Notes under the pieces: model-generated
Told to the model about the DNA's origin: nothing
Database searches by the model: none
The model's input: only the letters and a program-made list of their open reading frames with translations
Shown here: positions 43,859-52,298 of the stretch, one piece after another
Layout: every line of letters begins with the position of its first letter
Numbering within the stretch: the first letter of the stretch is position 1
Position numbers and translations under genes: made by a program
Assembly (NCBI RefSeq): GCF_003325955.1
Contig: NZ_CP030929.1
Span: 496,001-560,000 of the forward strand
Length of the DNA stretch: 64,000 bases
Direction of reading: 5' to 3'
Source of the DNA: Aurantimicrobium sp. MWH-Uga1
Lineage (GTDB): Bacteria > Actinomycetota > Actinomycetes > Actinomycetales > Microbacteriaceae

Positions 43859-45454
43859 TTAGTTGGTTGTGGAGGACTCCTTGGCGTACTCGGCATACAG
43901 TTCACGTTCCCGGTTCTTGCGGGGGAAGAAGAAGAACGTGATGAACATGCCAATAATCATGACGAAAATGCCTGTGGCATAGGCCCAGTTAGCACCTGCG
44001 AGGAATGATGCTTGAGCTGCATCCACAATTGCGGTGGCATAGTCGGGATATTGCTTCGCAACGTCCTCGGCACTTCCGAAGGATTTCTGTAATGCCTGGC
44101 TGACATCCGAGGTGATGAGTGATTTTGTTGCTTCTGGAGCATCCGCGATTGCTTTCGAAATAGCTGAGGCGTAACCTGCGCCCAAAATTGCGCCCAATAA
44201 GGACTGCATGATGGAGCCACCGAGATCGCGTTGAAGATCACCAGTACCGGAGGCCATACCCACCTTGGTGACCGGAACAGAATCCGTCAGGGCGTGAGAA
44301 GCGGGGGTTCCAGCAAAGCCCACCCCGATGCCGACCAGAATGTAGCTGAGCAAGACAAAAGCAACTGGGGTGTGGATATTCCACAAGAGGAGCATGCTGA
44401 CGAAGCCAAGCATGCACACAACAAAACCTATGAGAAGAGTTGTGCGTGATCCATAGCGTTCAATCATGCGACTAGAAAATGGAGCCACGATGACCATCGA
44501 AATCGCACAGGGCAAGATGGCGGCACCAGCTTCGAGCGTGTTGTATCCCAGGACGTTTTGGAGAAACTGCTGCCCAACAAACATTGCGCCCATCAACGAA
44601 CCAAAGACGATAATTCCGGACACGGCAGCAACCCAGAAAGGCGGCCTCGCAGCATAGCGAAGATCAAAAAGAGGTTCGCTGGCACGTTTTTGTCGCCAGA
44701 AGAAGAGAACTCCCATCACAGCAGCAAAGCCGAGCATGCCCAGGGCAATGCCTTCTTGAGAATCCAGAGCGAGGTAATTGATTCCCAACACCAATGAACC
44801 AATAAACAACGCAGAAAGCACACCGCCAAGGTGATCGACTTTGTCGTCTGTTTCATTGATGTGGGCTGGTACTAAGCGCCACACCATGAAGATTGCCACG
44901 ATGGCAAAGGGAACAGCAATAAGGAAGCTGTAACCCCAGGGAAGAACCAAAAGAACAGCACCTGCGAGCAAGGTGGATGAGGCGGACATTGCTGCACCTA
45001 TCGCAGACCACAGCGCAATGGCCCTTGTTCTGGCGGGGCCAGACCACAACGCTGTAATCAAGGCCAACGTCGTGGGATATGCCATACCTGCAGCAAAACC
45101 ACCGATGAGGCGAGACAGTGCCAACATCTCAATCGTGGGGGAGAGCGACGACATCACCGCGGCAGGAATGCCGATAATCAAACCCAGTAAAAGCATTCCC
45201 TTACGGCCGAAGCGGTCACCGAGAGCACCCAAATACAGAACTGTGGCAGCAAGACCCAACGAAAAGCCGACAGCGACAATGTTGAGCCCAGCTTGAGATG
45301 CACCCAAGTCTCGACCAATATCGGGAAGCCCGACGTTAGCTACCGACAGGTTCATGTTGGCAACGCCAGCCCCCAAAATCAGGGCGGTAAGGATGAGGCC
45401 AGCGTTCTTGGGAGAAGTGCTGGGGGGAAGAGCTTCGGAAGCTGAAGATGCCAT
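43859..45454 (-). CDS. MFS transporter, DHA2 (14-TM, EmrB/QacA) family
   Basis: 531 aa, about fourteen helices. Visible are the first helix ANMNLSVANVGLPDIGRDLG, motif A LGALGDRFGRKGMLLLGL, motif C-like GGFAAGMAYPTTLALITALW, and RMIERYGSRTTLLIG in the second half. The family exports drugs and other small molecules by proton antiport. The C-terminus ends in a charged tail. It lies 63 nt upstream of the M23 gene on the same strand and is divergent from rpsB. Substrate unknown. Confidence 0.85.
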   Translation of the reverse strand: MASSASEALPPSTSPKNAGLILTALILGAGVANMNLSVANVGLPDIGRDLGASQAGLNIVAVGFSLGLAATVLYLGALGDRFGRKGMLLLGLIIGIPAAVMSSLSPTIEMLALSRLIGGFAAGMAYPTTLALITALWSGPARTRAIALWSAIGAAMSASSTLLAGAVLLVLPWGYSFLIAVPFAIVAIFMVWRLVPAHINETDDKVDHLGGVLSALFIGSLVLGINYLALDSQEGIALGMLGFAAVMGVLFFWRQKRASEPLFDLRYAARPPFWVAAVSGIIVFGSLMGAMFVGQQFLQNVLGYNTLEAGAAILPCAISMVIVAPFSSRMIERYGSRTTLLIGFVVCMLGFVSMLLLWNIHTPVAFVLLSYILVGIGVGFAGTPASHALTDSVPVTKVGMASGTGDLQRDLGGSIMQSLLGAILGAGYASAISKAIADAPEATKSLITSDVSQALQKSFGSAEDVAKQYPDYATAIVDAAQASFLAGANWAYATGIFVMIIGMFITFFFFPRKNRERELYAEYAKESSTTN

Positions 45455-45540
45455 ACCCCTATTGTGCCTGTTATGCTAGCTAAGCACTCCATTTATGGGG
45501 TGACTTCGCGTGCCCACCACGTATGACAAAACCCTTCGGT

Positions 45541-45562
45541 CGAATCTGAGCAATCAGATTCG
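45541..45562 (+). promoter_or_regulatory. rpsB leader hairpin with GNRA tetraloop
   Basis: CGAATCTGA (45541-45549) pairs perfectly with TCAGATTCG (45554-45562) around the tetraloop GCAA. A CACTCC/GGGGTG stem precedes it and an ACCG-caag-CGGT stem (45615-45626) follows, all in the roughly 215-nt region before rpsB. This looks like a structured mRNA leader, possibly for S2 autoregulation (inference). Confidence 0.55.
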
Positions 45563-45671
45563 CGGGAATTGCATCGGGCACTAGGGCAGAAACCAACCGG
45601 TTATCTGCGACAAAACCGCAAGCGGTATGAGTTGTGCTGTGCACAAAACATGCCAAGAAAAGGAGATGGCC

Positions 45672-46622
45672 ATGGCCGTCGTAACAATCCGCCAGCTGCT
45701 TGACAGCGGTGTTCACTTCGGACACCAGACTCGTCGTTGGAACCCCAAAGTAAAGCGTTTCGTTCTCGCAGAGCGCTCCGGTATCCACATCATCGACTTG
45801 CAGCAGTCTTTGGCACACATTGACAATGCCTACGACTTTGTTAAGGAAACTGTCGCACACGGCGGCACCATCCTCTTCGTGGGAACGAAGAAGCAGGCTC
45901 AGGAAGCAATCCTGGAGCAGGCAACTCGTGTAGGTCAGCCCTACGTCAACCAGCGTTGGCTCGGTGGCCTCCTCACCAACTTCAACACAGTTGGTAAGCG
46001 CCTTGCTCGCATGAAGGAGCTCGAAGAGCTCGACTTCGAAGACACCACAAAGAGTGGCTTCACCAAGAAGGAACTGTTGATCAAGAAGCGTGAACTCGAC
46101 AAGCTCCACAAGAGCCTCGGTGGTATCCGCAACCTGACCAAGACTCCTTCCGCTATCTGGGTTGTTGACACCAAGAAAGAGCACCTGGCTATTCAAGAAG
46201 CAAAGAAGCTTGGTATCCCTGTTATCGGTATCCTCGACACCAACTGTGACCCAGATGAGATGACATACCCCATCCCAGGTAACGACGATGCAATCCGCTC
46301 TGTTGGTCTACTCACTCGTGTGATTGCAGATGCAGTTGCTGAGGGTCTTATTCAGCGTCACCAGAAGCCTGCTGAGGGCGAATCTGCTGAGCCTTTGGCT
46401 GAGTGGGAGCGCGAACTCCTCGAAGCCAGCGCTGAGGCAGTAGTCGAAGCAGCAGTTGTTGAAGCGGTAGCTGAAGAAGTTGCAGCAGAAGTTGTTGCTG
46501 AAGAAGTAGCTGCACAAGAGAAGAAGCCTGCTGCAAAGAAGGCTGCTGCTCCTAAGGCTGAGGCTGCAGAAAAGAAGCCAGCCGCCAAGAAGCCAGCTGC
46601 TAAGAAGCCAGCTGCCGAATAA
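45672..46622 (+). CDS. rpsB: 30S ribosomal protein S2 with long charged C-terminal tail
   Basis: 316 aa from ATG 45672, which has AGGAG at 6 nt; ATG 45666 overlaps that site. The S2 core (about 1-240) shows [93 protein letters not shown] and [11 protein letters not shown]. After it comes a tail of about 75 residues: first acidic Ala/Glu/Val-rich, then lysine-rich repeats of the KKPAAKK type. Such tails occur in actinobacterial S2 and may bind RNA. Starts the rpsB-tsf pair. Confidence 0.96.
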   Translation: MAVVTIRQLLDSGVHFGHQTRRWNPKVKRFVLAERSGIHIIDLQQSLAHIDNAYDFVKETVAHGGTILFVGTKKQAQEAILEQATRVGQPYVNQRWLGGLLTNFNTVGKRLARMKELEELDFEDTTKSGFTKKELLIKKRELDKLHKSLGGIRNLTKTPSAIWVVDTKKEHLAIQEAKKLGIPVIGILDTNCDPDEMTYPIPGNDDAIRSVGLLTRVIADAVAEGLIQRHQKPAEGESAEPLAEWERELLEASAEAVVEAAVVEAVAEEVAAEVVAEEVAAQEKKPAAKKAAAPKAEAAEKKPAAKKPAAKKPAAE

Positions 46623-46658
46623 TTTCCGACACTCAATCCTTAAATAGGAGATATAACT

Positions 46659-47486
46659 ATGGCATCTTTCAGCATGGAAGACCTCAAGACCCTGCGCGAG
46701 CGCCTCGGCACCGGCATGGTCGACACCAAGAACGCCCTCACCGAAGCAAACGGTGACTTGGAAAAGGCAACCGAAATTCTTCGTCTCAAGGGAGCAAAGG
46801 GTAACGCCAAGCGTGCCGACCGTTCCACCAGCGAAGGTCTCGTTGCTGCCAAGGAAGAAAATGGCACCGCGACAATGATCGAGCTCGCCTGCGAGACCGA
46901 CTTCGTGGCCAAGGGTGACAAGTTTGTTGCTCTGTCTGAGAAGGTTCTCGACGCAGTTTCCGCAGCTGGTGCAACCAGTGTTGAAGCGGCACTGGCAGCA
47001 CCTGCTGGTTCACAGACTGTCGCTGAACTCATTGCAGATGAAGCAGCAATTCTTGGTGAAAAGATTGAACTTCGCCGTCTCGCATCATTCAGTGGTGACA
47101 AGTTCTCCATCTACCTGCACCAGACCAGCCAGGACCTTCCTCCACAGGTCGGTGTTGTTGTTGCTTACACAGGTGACGACGCAGAGACCGCTCGTGCTAT
47201 TGCGCAGCACATCTCCTTCGCTGACCCCGTGTACCTCAGCCGCGCAGATGTTCCTGCAGAGGACATCGAGAAGGAACGCGCAATCGTTACCGAAATCAGC
47301 CGTAACGAGGGCAAGCCCGAAGCGCAGCTGGAGAAGATTGTTGACGGTCGTATCACTGCCTACATCAAGCAGATTGCTTTGCTCGAGCAGGAATACTCTC
47401 GTGACAACAAGTTCAAGGTTCAGCAGGTCGTTGACAACGCTGGCCTGACCATCACCGGCTTTGCCCGTTTCAAGGTTGGCGCATAG
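46659..47486 (+). CDS. tsf: Elongation factor Ts
   Basis: Nucleotide exchange factor for EF-Tu. 275 aa. N-terminal domain FSMEDLKTLRERLGTGMVDTKNAL, GLVAAKEENGTATMIELACETDFVAKG (core), EKERAIVTEISRNEGKPEAQ and EQEYSRDNKFKVQQVVDNAG. TAGGAGAT ribosome site. Only 36 nt separate it from rpsB, and a terminator follows. Confidence 0.97.
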   Translation: MASFSMEDLKTLRERLGTGMVDTKNALTEANGDLEKATEILRLKGAKGNAKRADRSTSEGLVAAKEENGTATMIELACETDFVAKGDKFVALSEKVLDAVSAAGATSVEAALAAPAGSQTVAELIADEAAILGEKIELRRLASFSGDKFSIYLHQTSQDLPPQVGVVVAYTGDDAETARAIAQHISFADPVYLSRADVPAEDIEKERAIVTEISRNEGKPEAQLEKIVDGRITAYIKQIALLEQEYSRDNKFKVQQVVDNAGLTITGFARFKVGA

Positions 47487-47505
47487 TCACAAGCACAATT
47501 GGTAA

Positions 47506-47537
47506 AGAAGCCCAATCCCGTTGGATTGGGCTTCTTT
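47506..47537 (+). terminator. Intrinsic terminator after tsf
   Basis: AGAAGCCCAATCC (47506-47518) pairs perfectly with GGATTGGGCTTCT (47523-47535), loop 4 nt, then TT. It closes the rpsB-tsf operon, so pyrH needs its own promoter. Confidence 0.88.
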
Positions 47538-47613
47538 CATGTGTGCCGTAGTGGGCACCACGTTTCACCAGAGTAAATTAGTAGCAGCATTACTTCACTA
47601 GATAAGGATTCTC

Positions 47614-48327
47614 ATGCCGACACACACCCGCCGTCGAGTACTTCTCAAGCTTTCGGGTGAGGCGTTTGGTGGCGGTGGACTTGGTGTCAATCCTGACGTC
47701 GTCAGCGCCATTGCCCGTGAGATTGCCGTTGCCTCAGAAAAGGTAGATGTTGCGGTAGTCGTCGGTGGTGGAAACTTCTTCCGCGGAGCTGAGCTGTCTC
47801 AGCGAGGTATGGACCGTGCGCGAGCCGACTACATGGGAATGCTGGGAACAGTTATGAATGCCCTCGCACTGCAAGACTTCTTAGAGCAAGCAGGTGCCGC
47901 TACCCGTGTGCAATCCGCTATCGCAATGAGTCAGGTTGCAGAGCCTTACCTGCCGCTTCGCGCAATTCGCCACCTTGAAAAGGGACGTGTCGTTGTCTTC
48001 GGTGCCGGTGCTGGTCTGCCGTTCTTCTCCACAGATACTGTCTCGGCCCAGCGTGCACTCGAAATTCACGCTGATGAGGTCCTGGTTGCAAAAAACGGTG
48101 TCGATGGTGTCTACACCGCAGATCCGAAAACAGACCCCAGTGCTGAAAAACTTGAGACAGTCACCTTTCGGGATGCTCTCAAACGTGGACTCAAAGTTGT
48201 CGACTCCACCGCCTTCAGCCTGTGCATGGACAACAAGATGCCCATGCGAGTATTTGGTATGGAACCTTCCGGAAATATCACCAAGGCAATCCTGGGAGAA
48301 AAGATCGGCACGCTGGTCACCAACTAG
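47614..48327 (+). CDS. pyrH: Uridylate kinase
   Basis: Phosphorylates UMP to UDP; hexameric amino-acid-kinase fold. 237 aa. Visible are [84 protein letters not shown] and [21 protein letters not shown] lies 7 nt before the ATG. Order tsf-pyrH-frr-cdsA is conserved. Confidence 0.97.
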   Translation: MPTHTRRRVLLKLSGEAFGGGGLGVNPDVVSAIAREIAVASEKVDVAVVVGGGNFFRGAELSQRGMDRARADYMGMLGTVMNALALQDFLEQAGAATRVQSAIAMSQVAEPYLPLRAIRHLEKGRVVVFGAGAGLPFFSTDTVSAQRALEIHADEVLVAKNGVDGVYTADPKTDPSAEKLETVTFRDALKRGLKVVDSTAFSLCMDNKMPMRVFGMEPSGNITKAILGEKIGTLVTN

Positions 48328-48362
48328 ACTGGCATTCTCGCACCAAATTTCAAGGAGTTACC

Positions 48363-48917
48363 GTGATTGCGGATGTATTGTCAGATGCTTCAGAGCGTAT
48401 GGCCAAGGCTGTTGAAGTAGCCAAGGAAGATTTCTCGAGCGTTCGCACCGGCCGCGCTAACCCAGCCATGTTCCAAAAGGTCATGGTGACCTACTACGGC
48501 AGCCCGACACCTTTAGCTCAGCTGGCTTCTATGCAGAACCCTGAAGCACGCACCCTCCTGATCACCCCGTTTGATAAGGGCGCACTGCGCGACATCGAGC
48601 AGGCCATTCGCGACGTACCAAACCTGGATGCGAACCCCACCAATGACGGCAACGTCATTCGTGTGACCATGCCCGAGCTCACTGAAGAGCGACGTAAGGA
48701 ATACGTCAAGATCGTGAAGGCTAAGGCCGAAGACGCCAAAGTTTCTCTGCGGAACATCCGACGCAGTGCCAAGGATGGCATTGATGCATTCAAGGGTGAA
48801 CTCGGTGATGACGAGCGTGCTCGTGGCGAGAAGGAACTCGAAGCGCTCACTAAGAAGTATGTTGATGCTATCGATGAGGCTCTCAAGCACAAGGAAGCTG
48901 AACTTCTGAAGGTATAG
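48363..48917 (+). CDS. frr: Ribosome recycling factor
   Basis: Splits post-termination ribosomes together with EF-G. 184 aa from GTG 48363, which has AAGGAG upstream; the longer open frame overlaps pyrH and has no homology. Features: [59 protein letters not shown], and the conserved helix [11 protein letters not shown]. Confidence 0.96.
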   Translation: MIADVLSDASERMAKAVEVAKEDFSSVRTGRANPAMFQKVMVTYYGSPTPLAQLASMQNPEARTLLITPFDKGALRDIEQAIRDVPNLDANPTNDGNVIRVTMPELTEERRKEYVKIVKAKAEDAKVSLRNIRRSAKDGIDAFKGELGDDERARGEKELEALTKKYVDAIDEALKHKEAELLKV

Positions 48918-48935
48918 TGAACTCTGGTTCCTGCC

Positions 48936-49910
48936 ATGAACGAGAATCCACATCGCGATGAACACAGCAAGAGAAATCCTGCTGGAGAATTGCATGCCCA
49001 GTTAAGGGCTACCCGGGCAGATTTCGAACGCCAACTTGAGGCTCGGCGTCTCCAATTCGAAAAAACGAACGAAAAAATCAAGCAAAAATCGGGACGTAAT
49101 CTTCTCGGAGCCATTGGCATCGGAGTTGGCTTAGGCGCACTGTTACTTCTGAGCCTCTTGGTCACCAAAGAGCTATTTATGTTCTTTGCAGCTTTTTTGC
49201 TGGGGATATCTGCTGTTGAGTTATCTACAGCGCTGAGGGCTATGGGGCGGCGCGTACCACGCATTCCCTCGGCAGCCACAGCTGTCGTAGCTGTACCAGT
49301 GGCCTATTACTTTGGTGTTATCGCTGCCATTGGGGTTGCCATCATCGGGGTAGTTTTTGTCTCCGCATGGCGTGCTCTCGAAATCAAGAGGGGGGTTCAT
49401 GCCATTGCGGATGTGAGCCTGTTCAAAGATTTCAAAGCTGCTGCTTTTGTTCAGGCCTACGTCACCGTTTTGGGAAGCTTTGCCGTGGCATTGGTGTCAC
49501 AACCCAACGGACAATGGTGGACTCTGGCCTTCTTGATCATTGTTGTCTCCGTGGACACTGGCGCTTATGTCAGCGGTTTGAACTTTGGCAAGCACCCCAT
49601 GGCGCCCAAGATCAGTCCCAAGAAAACCTGGGAAGGTTTTGCTGGGGCAGGCGTCGCTGCGATTATTGCCGCAGTTGTGTTGAGCATATTTATGCTTGGA
49701 CAACCGTGGTGGTTTGGTCTTATTCTGGGCCCCATTCTGCTTGTAACTGCGACGCTGGGTGATTTGGGTGAATCTCACATCAAGCGCACCATTGGTGTGA
49801 AAGATATGAGTTCCTGGCTTGCTGGTCACGGTGGTTTTCTCGATCGTTTGGACTCGATTTTGCCTTCAGCTCTGGTGACATATGTGATCTATGTCCTAGT
49901 TGTGCACTAA
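48936..49910 (+). CDS. cdsA: Phosphatidate cytidylyltransferase
   Basis: Makes CDP-diacylglycerol from phosphatidate and CTP at the membrane. 324 aa: a polar, charged, probably helical N-terminus of about 50 residues (QLRATRADFERQLEARR), then about eight membrane helices. The signature GDLGESHIKRTIGVKDMSSW and GHGGFLDRLDSILPSA is clear, with SPKKTWEGFAGA before it. It ends the rpsB-to-cdsA block; dxr does not follow it here but lies at 2.0 kb. Confidence 0.95.
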   Translation: MNENPHRDEHSKRNPAGELHAQLRATRADFERQLEARRLQFEKTNEKIKQKSGRNLLGAIGIGVGLGALLLLSLLVTKELFMFFAAFLLGISAVELSTALRAMGRRVPRIPSAATAVVAVPVAYYFGVIAAIGVAIIGVVFVSAWRALEIKRGVHAIADVSLFKDFKAAAFVQAYVTVLGSFAVALVSQPNGQWWTLAFLIIVVSVDTGAYVSGLNFGKHPMAPKISPKKTWEGFAGAGVAAIIAAVVLSIFMLGQPWWFGLILGPILLVTATLGDLGESHIKRTIGVKDMSSWLAGHGGFLDRLDSILPSALVTYVIYVLVVH

Positions 49911-49940
49911 CGCACATAATTCTCTGAAACAATAAGTCTT

Positions 49941-50498
49941 GTGAGTATGTCTTTTCCCCGCGTCAAGCGCGGCGCCCGCGGATACAACGCAGAGCAAGTC
50001 GATGCATTTATTGCACAGGCACGCGTTGCCTATGACAGCAATATTGCTGGGGCGGTGACTCTGACCTCTACAGACATTCGCAACACAGCTTTCTCGTTAC
50101 AAAAGGGTGGTTACTCTACTCGTCACGTTGATGGTGCACTAGAGAGACTAGAAACAGCCTTTGCCGAGCGGGAACGTGCGGTTGCATTGGCCACGATGGG
50201 TGAAGCTGCCTGGCTGCAACAAACCAGCGAGCTTTCTGCAGCTCTCACGTCACGTTTTGCACGCAAGCCTGGACAGCGATTCAACAAAACTAAATTCCTC
50301 GCTCAGGGTTACAAGGTCAAGGACGTGGATGCATTTGCCGAGCGGGTTAATGCATTCCTGACAACGGGTGAACCACTGAGTGTCGCTGATGTGCGTTCTG
50401 TAACCTTCCGACCAGGTCGTGGGGGTTACGACGAGGCGCAGGTTGATGCTGTTCTTGATGCTCTAGTTGAGCTGCTGTTAGCCCTCGGAAACAACTAA
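49941..50498 (+). CDS. DivIVA-like protein with four GY-xxxx-VD repeats
   Basis: 185 aa from GTG 49941 (ATG 49947 is an alternative). The DivIVA N-terminal motif recurs four times: GYNAEQVDAF (14-23), GYSTRHVDGA (57-66), GYKVKDVDAF (123-132) and GYDEAQVDAV (162-171). The first and third are preceded by basic patches (FPRVKRGARG, FNKTKFLAQG). These resemble the DivIVA-domain repeat of actinobacteria, which binds curved membrane at poles and septa. No extended coiled coil is seen. It lies between cdsA and a transglycosylase, suggesting a cell-envelope role; function unknown. Confidence 0.75.
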   Translation: MSMSFPRVKRGARGYNAEQVDAFIAQARVAYDSNIAGAVTLTSTDIRNTAFSLQKGGYSTRHVDGALERLETAFAERERAVALATMGEAAWLQQTSELSAALTSRFARKPGQRFNKTKFLAQGYKVKDVDAFAERVNAFLTTGEPLSVADVRSVTFRPGRGGYDEAQVDAVLDALVELLLALGNN

Positions 50499-50521
50499 AA
50501 CCCCTGTTCAGACGCTCTCCA

Positions 50522-50552
50522 TTGGCTGATTATCAGCCTTCTGAGCTAAAAT
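50522..50552 (+). promoter_or_regulatory. Candidate promoter with palindrome before the transglycosylase
   Basis: TTGGCT (50522-50527) and TAAAAT (50547-50552) are separated by 19 nt, and the GTG start lies 9 nt further. The -35 is embedded in the palindrome GGCTGAT-T-ATCAGCC (50524-50538), which might also act as a hairpin after the DivIVA-like gene. Confidence 0.35.
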
Positions 50553-50561
50553 CAGAGCACT

Positions 50562-51263
50562 GTGGGTAGACATTCAGAAGTAACTCGCGCGTCGAACCGT
50601 TCGGTTCCACGCGCCACGAGTGACTCTGCAGCCTCAGCTTCATCGGCGCGCAGAGGTTTTTCGCTTGCCCTGCCGCGATTTTCAGGCCCACAACTGTTCC
50701 CATCTCAGCGTTCATTCAAGCTGTTCTCTTCAGCCTTTTTTGTCACCGTTGGTTTGCTGCTGGTCAACGTAGTTGATCCTTACTCTGGTGCCGTGGCTTC
50801 GCCGTACTACATCCCGGCAACAATCGTGGCTCCTGATGGTCAAGATATTGATGTTGACGGCACCTACACCACTGCGGCAGGCCGTGATGGTGTGAGTATC
50901 AGTGCGAGAGTTGCCGCTAAGGCTGCTTCTGCTTCTGCTCCTGCAGCAGGAATTCCTGATCCAGATACTGCTCAGGCGATTGGTCTTCAGGCTGTGTTGG
51001 CACGTGGCTGGGGTATGGAACAGTTTGATTGCCTTGTTGCGCTGTGGAACCGTGAATCCCACTGGAACGTATACGCACACAACAAGAGCAGTGGCGCCTA
51101 CGGTATTCCACAATCTTTGCCTGGTGAAAAAATGGCAACCGTGGCAGATGACTGGCAAACCAATCCGGCAACACAGATTGAGTGGGGACTTCGATACATC
51201 CAGGGCCGTTACGGTTCGCCCTGTGGTGCGTGGGCTCATTCTGAAGCCGTTCACTGGTACTAA
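50562..51263 (+). CDS. Secreted lytic transglycosylase (SLT-like)
   Basis: 233 aa, GTG start. A polar Ser/Arg-rich N-terminus of about 52 residues, one hydrophobic helix (about 54-72, LFSSAFFVTVGLLLVNVV), a linker with an alanine-rich stretch, then a transglycosylase-like domain. The catalytic Glu is in LVALWNRESHWNVYAHNKSSGAYGIPQ, and the end is GLRYIQGRYGSPCGAWAHSE, typical of actinobacterial goose-lysozyme/SLT-like enzymes. Probably trims peptidoglycan outside the membrane. Its TAA overlaps the ATG of the next gene by one base. Confidence 0.85.
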   Translation: MGRHSEVTRASNRSVPRATSDSAASASSARRGFSLALPRFSGPQLFPSQRSFKLFSSAFFVTVGLLLVNVVDPYSGAVASPYYIPATIVAPDGQDIDVDGTYTTAAGRDGVSISARVAAKAASASAPAAGIPDPDTAQAIGLQAVLARGWGMEQFDCLVALWNRESHWNVYAHNKSSGAYGIPQSLPGEKMATVADDWQTNPATQIEWGLRYIQGRYGSPCGAWAHSEAVHWY

Positions 51264-51553
51264 TGGCCAAGAACAACCGATCCCGCAAACGGGAAGCGGA
51301 GTATGAACCTTTAGACATCGAGCGTCTCACAACGGGATTTCGACGTACAGAGGTCCGTAATGGGCGCGAATGGACCGTACAGCCCATTTCAGCGCTCAAT
51401 GCGAACAAGACGTATACCTGCCCAGGATGCTCGCTGATGATTCAGGAGGGCGTTGCCCACCTGGTCACATGGCGTAACGATGGAATCTTGGGTGATCAGG
51501 CAGATCTGGAAGCACGGCGCCACTGGCACCAGGCATGTTGGAAGATGAGTTAG
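51263..51553 (+). CDS. Small conserved protein with zinc-ribbon-like Cys/His pattern
   Basis: 96 aa, TAATG overlap with the transglycosylase gene. A basic start (KNNRSRKREAEYEPLDIERL), TEVRNGREWTVQPI, then the metal-site pattern CPGC (about 53-56) and later RRHWHQACW (about 86-94), i.e. CxxC plus His/Cys. It looks like a small zinc-binding domain with a distant second half-site. Actinobacterial homologues are usually called hypothetical; function unknown. Confidence 0.7.
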   Translation: MAKNNRSRKREAEYEPLDIERLTTGFRRTEVRNGREWTVQPISALNANKTYTCPGCSLMIQEGVAHLVTWRNDGILGDQADLEARRHWHQACWKMS

Positions 51554-51555
51554 AT

Positions 51556-52293
51556 ATGGCTGTTGAAATTCGTGGCGGGATCAACCTGCCCGCACGTCGA
51601 GAAGACATTGAATTGCACACCAGTGACGGTCTGACCTTGGTGGGGGAGTTAGCACTCCCGCTCGAAGGAGAACCGGTTGCCACGTTAGTAACCTTGCACC
51701 CACTACCCACGGCAGGCGGCTTCATGGACTCCCATATCCTGCGGAAAGCTGCCGGCAGACTGCCTGCGCTAGCGCAGTTAGCCGTATTGAGATTCAACAC
51801 CCGTGGCACGAAGTCTGCTCGCGGACACAGCCACGGCGAATTTGGCCACGGTGTTGATGAACGCGCTGATGTCGCAGCCGCCATGGATTTTGTTCACCAG
51901 CGAGGACTTCCACACCCCTGGCTTGTTGGTTGGTCCTTTGGAACTGAGCTGGCGTTGAAATATGGCCGAGAGCACGCCATCGAGGGCGCCATTTTGCTGT
52001 CCCCGCCATTGCACCGTGCTACAGCAGAAGAAGTGGCAGCGTGGAATAACGACCACCGTCAGCTTGTTGCGTTGGTTCCCGAGCATGATGACTATTTGAA
52101 GGGACCTGAAGCGCGTGAGCGCTTCTCCACGGTCTCTCATATTGACATCGTTGAGGTTGAAGGTGGAAAGCACCTGTGGGTGGGCGAGAACCAAACAAAG
52201 CGTGTTCTCAACGAAATAGTTGAAAGAGTCAACCCCCCAGCCGCGCCATTGCCGGAGTTCTGGGAAGGCGATTTCGAGGGCTCAGCGCAATAA
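51556..52293 (+). CDS. Alpha/beta hydrolase
   Basis: 245 aa from ATG 51556; an in-frame ATG at 51535 overlaps the preceding gene and is less likely. Nucleophile Ser in PWLVGWSFGTELALKYG, LVTLHPLPTAGGFMDSHILRKAA (oxyanion region), acid probably in ALVPEHDDYLKG, and His in VEGGKHLWVGE. The short, cap-less plan resembles the dienelactone-hydrolase-like/YqiA-type hydrolases. Substrate unknown. It ends 5 nt before the convergent AI-2E gene. Confidence 0.85.
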   Translation: MAVEIRGGINLPARREDIELHTSDGLTLVGELALPLEGEPVATLVTLHPLPTAGGFMDSHILRKAAGRLPALAQLAVLRFNTRGTKSARGHSHGEFGHGVDERADVAAAMDFVHQRGLPHPWLVGWSFGTELALKYGREHAIEGAILLSPPLHRATAEEVAAWNNDHRQLVALVPEHDDYLKGPEARERFSTVSHIDIVEVEGGKHLWVGENQTKRVLNEIVERVNPPAAPLPEFWEGDFEGSAQ

Positions 52294-52298
52294 CGAGG

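Noticed and set aside
45480..46196. 238-codon minus-strand frame upstream of and within rpsB
   Set aside because: Shadow of rpsB and its leader; Leu/Val-rich antisense composition, no recognisable domain.
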